64,000 nt of DNA, taken from Actinomycetales bacterium. Lineage in GTDB: Bacteria; Actinomycetota; Actinomycetes; Actinomycetales; Dermatophilaceae. Positions 7,523 through 16,227 of this stretch are shown here, piece by piece (the stretch's first letter is position 1; the number at the start of each line of letters is the position of its first letter). The notes beneath the pieces were generated by a model. It was not told the origin of the DNA and searched no databases. It saw only the letters and a list, made by a program, of their open reading frames with translations. Location of the stretch: NCBI GenBank assembly GCA_016715285.1, contig JADKAO010000003.1:124001-188000 (forward strand), written 5' to 3'. A program made the position numbers and the translations under genes.

Positions 7523-9293
7523 ATGGCGTTCCGACGCAAGCGCTGGGCGACTGTGGGGGCCGTCGCGTTGGCCGCTGCCGTGGCATTTCCGTCCAGTGCG
7601 GCTTTCGCCGATGACGACAGCGCCCGCCACCACGGCGACCCGCCGGGCAAAGGCAAGGGGCCGTTCACGACGGTGCAGTTGCTGTCATTCAACGACTATC
7701 ACGGGCATCTCGAGGCGACCGATGGGCCGCTCACGAAGGCCCAAGACCCGGCGCAAAACCCTGTGGGAGGCGTCGAGTACCTCGCGACGAACCTCGCCGC
7801 CCTTCGCGCCAAAGTCGGCAAGAAGAGCTCCCTGACGGTCGCTGCTGGGGATCTCATCGGTGGCTCTCCGTTCCTGTCCGGGATGTTCCATGACGAACCG
7901 TCGGTCGAGTCACTCAACGCGCTCGGCCTCGATGTGAGCAGTGTCGGCAACCACGAATTCGATGAGGGCACAGCCGAGTTGCTGCGCATGCAGAAGGGTG
8001 GCTGCCACCCGGTCGCGGGGTGCTACTTCCCAGACGCACCGTATACCGGCGCGAAGTTCCAATGGCTTGCCGCCAACGTGATTCGCAAGGACAACGGCAA
8101 GAGCCTCCTCCCGGCGACGAGCATCAAGGAAGTCAATGGGGAAAAGATCGGCTTCATCGGGATGACCCTCAAGGCCACGCCAACGCTCGTCAGCCCTGCG
8201 GGTGTGGCCACGGTCGACTTCAAGGACGAGGTCGAGACCGCCAACCGCCAGGCCGTGCGGCTCAGGAAGGAGGGCGTGAAGGCGATCGTCGTCCTCATCC
8301 ACGAAGGTGGCTACCAGACCGGCCAGTTCGGCCAGTGCCTGGGCATCTCGGAGCCCATCTATGGCATCGCCAGCCAGGATGAGCCCCGAGATCGACCTGA
8401 TCATCTCTGGGCACACCCACCAGCCGTATGTCTGCTCTATCCCTGACCCAGCGGGCAAGCCTCGCCTCGTCACAAGCGCTGCAGACTACGGTCGCGCGAT
8501 CACCGAAACCAGCCTCGTCATCGACCGCCGCACCGGCGACGTCGACCGCGCCAAGACAACGGCCGTCAACCACCTCAATGTGCGCACCGTCGCTCCGGAC
8601 CCCAAACAGACGGCGATTATCGCCAAGTGGACGGCGCTTGCCGGCCCGATCAAGAACACCGTCGTGGGCAGCCATGTCGAAGACATCCTCGGTGACGCAT
8701 CGGGCAACCGGGGCATCGAGACTCCAATGGGCGCCGTTGTCGCGGATTCGATTCTCTGGGGCACGGCTGGGCCGGCCAAGGGCAATGCCCAGATCAGCTT
8801 CATGAACATTGGTGGCGTCCGGTCGTCGCTGAGATTGTCCCCGCCGACCGGCACTGAGGGGATCGGCCAGATCACCTATCAAGAGGCCTACAACATCGCG
8901 CCCTTCGGCAACCTCTTGGTGACGATGGACATGACCGGTGACCAGATCCGGCAGGCCCTCGAGCAGCAGTATCAGCCGGTCCCCGCTCGTGGGTCCCGTC
9001 CGATGCTTGCGCTCGCGGTCTCCGAAGGCTTCTCCTACACCTGGGACGCTCTCGCACCTCAGGGCTCGCGCGTCGTCGCCGGTTCGATGAAGCTCAACGG
9101 TGTGCCGCTCGACATGGCCGCGACCTACCGCGTGGGGACGCTCAACTTCCTCGCCGACGGTGGCGACCTCTTCACGGCGTTCAAGCTGGGGACCAACCGT
9201 TTGGGTGGGCCCGAAGAATTGGCCAACCTGGTCGAGTACTTCAAGAACCACCCGGGCCTGAAGGCACCAGTCAGCCGTATCGACGGCCTGTGA
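7523..9293 (+). pseudogene. Secreted 5'-nucleotidase/UshA-type phosphoesterase, one frameshift
   Basis: Start ATG 7523 follows a strong AGGAGG at 7512-7517. A signal peptide is visible (FRRKRWATVGAVALAAAVAF, with cleavage after AFA). Metallophosphatase motifs follow: SFNDYHGHLE, GDLIGGSPFLS, GNHEFDEG, then ISGHTHQPY, and a C-terminal 5'-nucleotidase domain (GGVRSSLR, YNIAPFGNLL, TLNFLADGGDLF). The frame breaks at 8377-8378: removing one G rejoins IYGIASQ to MSPEIDLIISGH. Everything on both sides is intact, so an indel error is likely. The intact enzyme would be about 590 residues, exported, and would hydrolyse extracellular nucleotides for phosphate or nucleoside salvage. It lacks an LPXTG anchor. 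No GTATGCCG copy occurs in the gene. Confidence 0.88.
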
Positions 9294-9334
9294 CGGGCTG
9301 ACGACTCGCCTGAGAGGGCACGCACCTCTCATAA

Positions 9335-9374
9335 CACGAGGGCCGCATCGACACTTGTCGGTGCGGCTCTCGTG
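9335..9374 (+). terminator. Strong hairpin after the 5'-nucleotidase gene
   Basis: The arms CACGAGGGCCGCATCGACA and TGTCGGTGCGGCTCTCGTG pair over about 18 positions with two mismatches and a tiny loop. The hairpin sits 40 nt after the nucleotidase stop and 55 nt before the ECF sigma gene. It has no U tract, which is usual for high-G+C actinobacterial terminators. Confidence 0.7.
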
Positions 9375-9428
9375 CAACCCTGGGAGGCACTCGGCGGGTT
9401 GGAGAGAGTGTGCGACGAATGACGTGCC

Positions 9429-9932
9429 ATGAGTGAGCCGCCGGCGCTCGGTGACTTTGGCGAGTTCGTCGTCGCACGATCACCGCGAATGGTGCACACG
9501 GCATACCTCCTCACGGGGGACACCCACCTCGCGCGCGACCTCGTCCAGGCCGCGCTCGCACGCACGTGGCCGCACTGGGAGCGAGTGAGTGCGGGCAACC
9601 CGGACGCGTACGTCAAGACAGTTATGGTGCGGCTCGCGACGACGTGGTGGCGACGCAAGTGGCGGGGCGAGATCCCGACCGATGTGCTCCCAGAAGCGGG
9701 GAGTATGCCGGGGAGTATGCCGTCCGCGACCAGTGCCGTCGACGACCGCCTCACGCTCGCGGCGGCGTTACGGACATTGCCGCCGGGTCAGAGGCGTGTG
9801 GTCGTGCTGCGGTATGTCGAGGACATGTCCATCGAGCAGGTTGCAGAGTTGCTCGATCTTGCCCCAGGGACGGTCAAGAGCCAGGCCGCCCGTGGACTCG
9901 TGAAGTTGAGGGAGGTGCTTGGCGATGAGTGA
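9429..9932 (+). CDS. ECF sigma factor, SigE-family (TIGR02983-like)
   Basis: A 167-residue group-4 sigma factor. Region 2 runs about residues 10-75 (PRMVHTAYLLTGDTHLARDL ... VKTVMVRLATTWWRRKWR) and region 4 about 105-160 (ALRTLPPGQRRVVVLRYVED, SIEQVAELLDLAPGTVKSQ, RGLVKLREVL). The linker contains GSMPGSMPS, written by two tandem GTATGCCG octamers 12 nt apart (9703 and 9715). The stop overlaps the next start (ATGAGTGA), so the membrane protein after it is co-translated and is probably the sigma factor's regulator. Confidence 0.9.
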   Translation: MSEPPALGDFGEFVVARSPRMVHTAYLLTGDTHLARDLVQAALARTWPHWERVSAGNPDAYVKTVMVRLATTWWRRKWRGEIPTDVLPEAGSMPGSMPSATSAVDDRLTLAAALRTLPPGQRRVVVLRYVEDMSIEQVAELLDLAPGTVKSQAARGLVKLREVLGDE

Positions 9933-10745
9933 TCCAGAGGTCAGGTTGATCGAGCGGCTGCAAGAGCCACCGCCGCCGTTTGCTGAGGGGGTGAGCTTCG
10001 CCGAGGTGAAGCGTGAGGTGACTCGGTATCGCCGGAAGCCGCGCCCTTGGGATGGTGGGTGGGGGCGCAGCTGCCCCTGGCGCTCGGATTCGGCATGGTC
10101 ACAGGCGGGCTGCTCGACCGCCGACCACTCACCGATCCGACGACGACCGCCCGGCCGAGCACGTCCGTGCCCTCGTCGCCCTCGTCGCCTGTGAATCTGG
10201 CGTTGGCCAACCCAGTCGAGCTATGTCCCGACAGCGTCATCGGCGACCGTGACGTCCCCTCCATCCCGTTCGGCGATCTCGGCGAGAACTTCGTCGCGAG
10301 CCGACAGCTTGTGCCCACGACGGTGCCGGTGAGCGCAGTGCTGTGTACCTACCAGATCGTCACGTTCGCGGAGGGCCGGCTCATTCCGACTCCCAGCGTG
10401 GGCGCAAACCATCCGCTGCACAGCGCCGTTCGTGTGCGAGCCGGGCTTGATCGGCTGGCGAAGGATCTGTCTCGGCTCCCCGCGGGCGACATGACCCAAC
10501 GCGTGTGCACGCTCATGGCCGGTGCCGTTAACGTTATGCTGCTCCGGCTGGACTATGCCGCGGGAGGCACGGTCTGGGTCAAGACCGAGACCGACGTCAA
10601 CGGGTGTATGCCGGCCACGAACGGCAGCTTCGTCACCACCCGCTACCTCGGGGAGGCCTTCGCCCTCGTGTCACAGGCGGGCGCATGGCAGGAGCGCTGG
10701 CCGACGACATGGCCCCCGTCGTGGCTTCCGGCAGATCGCCCCTGA
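9925..10745 (+). pseudogene. Membrane protein coupled to ECF sigma, probable anti-sigma factor; frameshifted
   Basis: The start ATG 9925 overlaps the end of the sigma gene. The first 40 residues (MSDPEVRLIERLQEPPPPFA ... VKREVTRYRRKPRPW) are a cytoplasmic segment with basic residues just before the membrane. The continuation, in another frame from about 10047, begins with a single helix (WVGAQLPLALGFGMVTGGLL) and a roughly 200-residue extracytoplasmic domain with three or four cysteines. One base appears to be missing near 10040-10060 (CCCTTGGGATGGTGGG). The topology suits a membrane anti-sigma factor with an external sensor, though no zinc-binding anti-sigma motif (HxxxCxxC) is present. It may therefore be only a sigma-associated membrane protein. 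Confidence 0.6.
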
Positions 10746-12254
10746 TCAGCGAGCCTGGACCTCGGCAATCCACGCCTCGACCTCGGTGCTCGTGCGCGGC
10801 ATACCGGCTGAGAGGTTTTCGTAGCCCGTCTCGGTGACCAGCACGTCGTCCTCGATCCGCACGCCTTGGCCCCGGAAGCGCTCCGGCGCGAGCTCGTCAT
10901 CGGACTTGAAATACAGCCCGGGCTCGACGGTGAGGATCATCCCCGGACGCAACTCGGCGTCCATGTACTCCTCGCGGGTCGCGAGCGCACAGTCGTGGAC
11001 GTCGATGCCGAGGTGGTGGCTCGTGCCGTGCACCATCCAGCGGCGGTGGTACTGCCCGGTCTCTGTGTCCAGGGTGTCGTCGACCGAAACGCCTTCTGGC
11101 AGTAAGCCCCAGCCGTGCAAGTGTTCGGCGATGACCCGGATCGCGGCGGCGTGGATGTCGGAGAACTTGGCCCCTGGCTTGATGGCGTCCATGCCCGCTT
11201 GCTGCGCGGCATACACCGCGTCGTAGATCTCGCGTTGCGCGTCGGTGAAGGTGCCGTCGACGGGGAGCGTGCGGGTGATGTCGGCGGTGAAGAGCGAGTC
11301 GACCTCGACCCCGGCGTCGAGCAGGATCATGTCGCCTGCGCGCACCTCGCCGGTGTTCTTGATCCAGTGCAGGGTGTTGGCGTGATCGCCTGCGGCGCAA
11401 ATGGAGTCGTAGCCAGTGCCATTGCCTTGGTGGCGCGCGTGGAGGCCAAAGAGCCCTTCGACCCAGCGTTCGCCGCGGCCGCGCTCGACGGCGCCCCGCA
11501 GGTCGGCGATGACCGCTTCGAAGCCCACCTGGGTGGCGTCGACCGCGGCGCGCATCTGGTCGATTTCCCACTCGTCCTTGACCATCCGCAAGTGGGAGAG
11601 GAAGGCGGCGAGCGCCTCGTCGTGGGCGAGCGCCTCGTCCTGGGCCGCGCCGCTCACACCGGCTTCAGCGCGCACTTGGTCGACGGTCGCGGCGACATCG
11701 CGGTCGGCGTCGCGGACGACCCGCAGCACGGTGACGCCGACGTCCTTGGCGAGCGCGTCCGGGAGCTCGTCGATGTGCCGGGCAGCGAGGCCGAACTCTG
11801 CCTCGATGTCCTCGAGGGTCGGCCGCGCGCCCACCCAAAACTCGCCGTAGCGCGCGTCCGCGAAGAACTCTTCGGTGTCGCGGCCCGCGAGTGGCCGGGT
11901 GTAGATGACGCTCTCGTGGCCGCCGCCCTCAGCCTCGGGACGAGGGTGCATCACGAGCACGGTGTCGGGCTCGCAGTCGGCGCGGAAGCCGCTCAGGTGG
12001 GCAAAGGCAGAATGCGGCCGGAAGGTGTAGTCGCAGTCGTTGGACCGCACCTTGAGCCCGCCCGCGGGGATGACAAGACGCTCACCCGGGTATGCCGCGC
12101 TCACAGCGTCGCGTCGCGCGGCGGCATACAGGGCAACCTCGGCGCGCTCGGGCCGTGCATCCGGGCGCGGTGCCCAGCCGTCACGGACGAATGCGCGGAA
12201 CGCCTCAGTGGTGGGGCGGGGGCGGTTATCCGACTTTTTCTGCTCTTCGCTCAC
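10746..12254 (-). CDS. pepP: Xaa-Pro aminopeptidase (aminopeptidase P, M24B)
   Basis: A 502-residue metallopeptidase that removes N-terminal residues preceding proline. The N-terminal AMP_N domain (about 40-200) contains RSNDCDYTFRPHSAFAHLSG. The pita-bread catalytic domain (about 230-490) shows all five metal ligands in order: Asp in ILLDAGVEVD, Asp in TADITRTLP, His in HGTSHHLGIDVHD, Glu in TVEPGLYF, and Glu in GVRIEDDVLVT. It starts at GTG 12254, 34 nt after the stop of the mesaconyl-CoA hydratase gene on the same strand, so the two are probably co-transcribed, though no shared pathway is evident. It ends back to back with the ECF partner gene (10745/10746). Confidence 0.95.
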   Translation of the reverse strand: MSEEQKKSDNRPRPTTEAFRAFVRDGWAPRPDARPERAEVALYAAARRDAVSAAYPGERLVIPAGGLKVRSNDCDYTFRPHSAFAHLSGFRADCEPDTVLVMHPRPEAEGGGHESVIYTRPLAGRDTEEFFADARYGEFWVGARPTLEDIEAEFGLAARHIDELPDALAKDVGVTVLRVVRDADRDVAATVDQVRAEAGVSGAAQDEALAHDEALAAFLSHLRMVKDEWEIDQMRAAVDATQVGFEAVIADLRGAVERGRGERWVEGLFGLHARHQGNGTGYDSICAAGDHANTLHWIKNTGEVRAGDMILLDAGVEVDSLFTADITRTLPVDGTFTDAQREIYDAVYAAQQAGMDAIKPGAKFSDIHAAAIRVIAEHLHGWGLLPEGVSVDDTLDTETGQYHRRWMVHGTSHHLGIDVHDCALATREEYMDAELRPGMILTVEPGLYFKSDDELAPERFRGQGVRIEDDVLVTETGYENLSAGMPRTSTEVEAWIAEVQAR

Positions 12255-12288
12255 GCGGCCATGGTGCCATGTTGGACGAGCGACAGCC

Positions 12289-13338
12289 TCAGCGGCGCGG
12301 CATCAGCACCGTGTAGTCGAGGTCGAGAACGACCTCCGGGAGGTACTTGCCGTCCTCGCCGCGCAGCGGGTAGTCGGCGCAGGCGCGGTCCTTAGTCGCG
12401 ACAGTGCGCAGGCGCAGCGCGCCGACATCCGAACGGCCCGGGAGTTCGAGCCGGTCGAGGACCTCGGACCAGGCATAGACGGTGTGACCGGCGAAGGTCG
12501 GGTTGGCGTGGGTGCCACCGTTGATTGCCGCGATCGACAGGGCGTTGCCGAGGCCGTTGAAGGACAGCGCGCGAGCGAGCGAGATGACGTGGCCGCCATA
12601 GACGATGCGGCGACCGTTGCGGCCCTGGCCCTCGACGTGCTGGTTGAAGTGGACCTTGGCAGTGTTTTGGTAGAGGCGCGTCGCCATCATGTGCTCGGCC
12701 TCCTCGATCGTCATGCCGTCAACGTGGTCGATGCGCTCGCCCACCTCGTAGTCATCCCAGAGGAAGGGCGAGCCGGCCAGCGCAGTGTCATAGCCGTCGA
12801 TCGTGTAGGGCACGACGAGTTTGTCGACGGGAACTGCGTCGGGCAGCGTGGGGAGGACCGGCTCCGGCGCGGGAGCTGAGGCGTCCCGCTTGTTGACCAT
12901 GACCCAGCGCACGTAATCGAGCACGGTGTCACCGTCTTGGTTGACACCCACCGAGTGGACGTAGACGACGCCGGTGCGGCCGTTGGAGTTCTCCTTGAGC
13001 CCGATGACCTCCGACGTCGTCGTGAGGGTGTCGCCCGGGTAGACCGGCGCGCCAAAGACACCCGCGGCGTACCCGAGGTTGGCCACGGCATTGAGGGACA
13101 CGTCGGGCACGGTCTTGCCGAAGACGACGTGGAAAACCAGCATCGAATCGAGCGGCATCCGCTCCATCCCCAGGCCGCGCGCGAAGGTCTCGCCGCTCGT
13201 CACCGCGAACCGCGAGCCGTAGAGGGCCTGATACAGCGCGGTGTCACCGACGGTGACGGTGCGCGGCGTCGCGTGGACGAGCCGCTGCCCGACCCGGAAG
13301 TCCTCGAAGAAGTTGCCGGTCATGATCTTGGCGGTCAT
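12289..13338 (-). CDS. mch: Mesaconyl-CoA hydratase (MaoC-type, double hotdog)
   Basis: At 349 residues it has two hotdog domains, the first starting TGNFFEDFRVGQRLVHATPR and the second containing WDDYEVGERIDHVDGMTIEE. Segments such as MMATRLYQNTAKVHFNQHVE and RIVYGGHVISLARALSFNGL closely match, from memory, Rhodobacter and Methylobacterium mesaconyl-CoA hydratase. That enzyme interconverts mesaconyl-CoA and beta-methylmalyl-CoA in the ethylmalonyl-CoA pathway of C2/acetyl-CoA assimilation. The start ATG 13338 has GGAGG nine nt upstream. None of the partner genes (crotonyl-CoA carboxylase/reductase, ethylmalonyl-CoA mutase, malyl-CoA lyase) lie in the window, so the pathway is either scattered or the enzyme has another role. 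Confidence 0.88.
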   Translation of the reverse strand: MTAKIMTGNFFEDFRVGQRLVHATPRTVTVGDTALYQALYGSRFAVTSGETFARGLGMERMPLDSMLVFHVVFGKTVPDVSLNAVANLGYAAGVFGAPVYPGDTLTTTSEVIGLKENSNGRTGVVYVHSVGVNQDGDTVLDYVRWVMVNKRDASAPAPEPVLPTLPDAVPVDKLVVPYTIDGYDTALAGSPFLWDDYEVGERIDHVDGMTIEEAEHMMATRLYQNTAKVHFNQHVEGQGRNGRRIVYGGHVISLARALSFNGLGNALSIAAINGGTHANPTFAGHTVYAWSEVLDRLELPGRSDVGALRLRTVATKDRACADYPLRGEDGKYLPEVVLDLDYTVLMPRR

Positions 13339-13476
13339 CGGTCAGGCCTCCGGGGTCTCGCGAGGGGTCATCTCAGGGGGAATAGAGCCACCTCCGATCT
13401 TGCCACCGCGGCTGGCGTCGCGTCCCGTGAGGTTGGTATGCCGCGGGACACGTATGCCGTGTGGCAGGCTCGCGGG

Positions 13477-14523
13477 GTGGTCACCTTTGACGCCGGAGTG
13501 ACGTTGGCGGAGCGGTTCCGGTCGCATATGGGGCACTCGTCGACCCTCTATGGGTACGCCATGCGGGGGATGGCCGACGACTGGGAGGCCGGCGGGCCGG
13601 TCCGCGAGATCTGCCGCGGGTGGGAGGACTCACCGACCGGGACGATGGTGCAATTACGCTTCCTCGCAGCGGTTTTCCGGATAGTGCTGGATGGGCGTGC
13701 GCCCGAGCTGGATCCGTTCTATCCCTGTCTTGGGGGCGAAGCTGACGCCGCTGGCGCCTGGCCCGTCATGCACCAGGTGATCGCCGAGCACGCGGAGAAA
13801 TCGCCAGAGCCCTCCATGTGGTGCCACAAACCAACGAGCCGGGACGCGCCTCAGTGCTCGCAGTGGGGCTCTTTGAGGCAGTGCGGCGGCACCGCATACC
13901 TCGCGTGCGGTTGCTCGAAGTCGGCGCCTCTGGGGGCCTTAACTTGTATGCCGACCGGTTCCGCCACATCGGGCCGGGGTGGGCGTGGGGCGACCCGGAG
14001 TCGCCGTTGACGCTCGACACGGAAGCGGCGGGTGTTGCTCCCCGTGGAGGTCGAGATTGTGGCGCGGCGGGGGTGCGATCTGGACCCACTCGATCCTGTT
14101 GCTGAAGATGGGTCGCATCAGCTGATGTCGTTTGTGTGGCCGTGGCAACTGCACCGTCATGAGCGGCTCGCGGGGGCGCTTGCGGTCGCGCGCGCTGAGG
14201 CCGCGGCGGGTCGGGCTGCCGTGGTCGACGCAGCGCCCGCGGGGGAGTGGTTGGAGCGGCAGCTCGCTCACCGGGAGGCTGACGCCCTCACAGTTGTGTG
14301 GCAGTCGATTACTGAAATGTATTGGCCCGCAACAGAATCCGAACGAGTCCGCGAGGCGGTAGCACAAGCACGCGAGCATCAGCCGCTTGCCCACATCACG
14401 ATGGAACACCCCGACCGGATCGTTGACGGACGTGTGGAACACGCCGCGCACGCGCAGTTGGCGGTCGACGGCGACGTCCTCGGGAAGGTGCACCCACACG
14501 GCATACCCCTGTGGTTGCCGTGA
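13477..14523 (+). pseudogene. DUF2332 protein, two compensating frameshifts
   Basis: Pieces of a single DUF2332 protein occur in sequence in different frames: FRSHMGHSSTLYGYAMRGMA (from GTG 13477), then [20 protein letters not shown] and [19 protein letters not shown] (frame change near 13795-13815), then [20 protein letters not shown] and VWPWQLHRHERLAGAL (frame change near 14030). The end HGIPLWLP and stop at 14523 look natural. The family is a methyltransferase-like fold ([12 protein letters not shown] resembles a SAM-binding loop) of unknown function in actinobacteria. Two shifts of opposite sign 230 nt apart, with no other damage, favour sequencing indels. Direct-repeat octamers at 13436 and 13452 lie just upstream. 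Confidence 0.8.
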
Positions 14524-14541
14524 GCGTGCCCTGACCGACTC

Positions 14542-16077
14542 TCAGGCGGAGCGAGCGACCGACATGTCGGGGTCGGAGTGGTCCACCCACGTCGGCGCGA
14601 CGGTCTGATGGGTGGCGCCCGTCGGGGTGACTGTGGTGATGACCATGGGTTCACCCGGGCTGCTGGCGACGCTGGTTGCCCAACCGGGTGATTCTTTGGC
14701 GTGGTTGCAGCGTTCGCAGAGGCCCGCGGCATTGTCGAGTGAAGTCAGCCCGCCGGCACGCCACGCGGTGGCGTGGTCGATGTGGCGAATTGGTGCTCCG
14801 CACCACGGGGTTCGGCACCATTGATCTCGGGCCACGACGACTCGCCGCAGGTGGGCTGGGAAGAGTCGCCGATGGCGGTCAGCATCCCTGATGCTGCCGG
14901 TGTCAGGGTCGAGGTAGAACCTCCGTAACCACAATCGGGCGTACAGGGCATCGCCCTCAGGGTCAGCTGCCCTCGGCGGACCGAGGCGAGCTGCGGCAAG
15001 CGCTGGGACAGCCCGAAGAGCCGACCCGACATGATCGGTCGAGTCACCGACCTGGTCGCGCGAAACGCTGACGTGCTCGTTCGCGACGTTTGACGTTGGC
15101 GAGGGAAGAGCGGGGTGCTGCGCCGGGTCGGTCGAGCCCGCTACGGCGTCGCCGACCGACTTAAGGACGCGCCCGGCCGCGAGGCTGCGGGCGATGGGGG
15201 CGGGGATCGGGCCGTAGCCGAGGAGCATGGCCGGGGACTGGTCAGCCGACAACAGAGTCGCATCGGACATGACCAGGCCGACCTCGATCGGCACCGCCGA
15301 CGCGGTGGCCTGCCCGGTGACCCGCTCGACCAGAGTGTCGGCCTTGACCTGATCAGCCGAGCGCTCGTCACCCGAGGCGCGGGCCGACCCGGCCGCAGCA
15401 TGCAACGCCGCGAAGACGGCGACCGCCTGCGCGGCAGGGAGCAGCGCGGTCAGGTATGCCATCGTGTCGGGCGCGGGCCGCATGGTGACCCGGCGCTGCT
15501 TCACGGCATACGCGGCCCGGTCCACGATGGAGCGGGGATCGAGTTCGTATGCCGCCGCAAGGGCCGCAGCGCGCACCTGCCGATCCGACAGGCCCTGCAC
15601 CCGACCCGCGAGGCGACGGTCGACCTCGGCGCGGTCATCCATGGTGAGCACTGCGGTGGCCTGCGCGATCAGGGTGGCCCGCCACTCCGACAACTCGCCC
15701 GCGGTCATCGCGGCCATCGTGTGCGGCAACTCGTGAACCAACGCCTTGGCCAGCCCGAGATGCCGGCTGCCATGGGTCGGCGACTCGTGCCGCGCGAGCG
15801 CGATCTGCTCGGCGACGCCTGCGCCGACCTTCGCGGCTGGCACTCCGGCTGCCCGCTGCGCCTCTCGTTGGGATGCGTCGAAGGCCACGCTCACCCGAGC
15901 CTGGGCAGCACACAACGCGGCCTTGGCCGACTCCATGACCTCGATCAGCCGGATCCGCTCGCGGTCATCGATGTCGTCGCCCACCCCGTCGAGCAGCGCG
16001 AGTCGGGAGCTGAACTCCTCGATCTCCGCGCTGCTGACACCACCGCACGCGGCGGCGGGCAAAGGGTTCTGCGACAT
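14542..16077 (-). CDS. DUF222 / 13E12-repeat HNH endonuclease-like protein
   Basis: A 511-residue protein. Residues about 20-330 are the helical DUF222 domain (for example MESAKAALCAAQARVSVAFD). A less conserved linker follows, then a C-terminal HNH module (about 430-475) with its metal-binding and catalytic positions C-x-C, HIDHATAWRAGG, N and CERCNH all intact. This is the actinobacterial 13E12-repeat family, usually multi-copy and often assumed mobile, with unproven substrates. The start ATG 16077 precedes a short A+T-richer gap that holds no other gene. Two octamer copies in the coding region (15504, 15547) suggest long residence in this genome. Confidence 0.9.
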   Translation of the reverse strand: MSQNPLPAAACGGVSSAEIEEFSSRLALLDGVGDDIDDRERIRLIEVMESAKAALCAAQARVSVAFDASQREAQRAAGVPAAKVGAGVAEQIALARHESPTHGSRHLGLAKALVHELPHTMAAMTAGELSEWRATLIAQATAVLTMDDRAEVDRRLAGRVQGLSDRQVRAAALAAAYELDPRSIVDRAAYAVKQRRVTMRPAPDTMAYLTALLPAAQAVAVFAALHAAAGSARASGDERSADQVKADTLVERVTGQATASAVPIEVGLVMSDATLLSADQSPAMLLGYGPIPAPIARSLAAGRVLKSVGDAVAGSTDPAQHPALPSPTSNVANEHVSVSRDQVGDSTDHVGSALRAVPALAAARLGPPRAADPEGDALYARLWLRRFYLDPDTGSIRDADRHRRLFPAHLRRVVVARDQWCRTPWCGAPIRHIDHATAWRAGGLTSLDNAAGLCERCNHAKESPGWATSVASSPGEPMVITTVTPTGATHQTVAPTWVDHSDPDMSVARSA

Positions 16078-16227
16078 GGGTCGATTCTATCGAACACCTG
16101 TCCCAAGCGCAAGTAGTTTGTCATGCAGCGCAAGCAGATTTAGCGGGTTCGATGTGGCCTATACATTCGGCCGCCACGTGATGAGATCGACCCGGCGCCG
16201 CATCATTCCTTCGGAGTTCCAGGCGGT

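Noticed and set aside
14542..16077. Active homing or group II intron-type HNH element
   Set aside because: The DUF222/13E12 HNH family is a common stand-alone actinobacterial family, with no intron or intein borders here.
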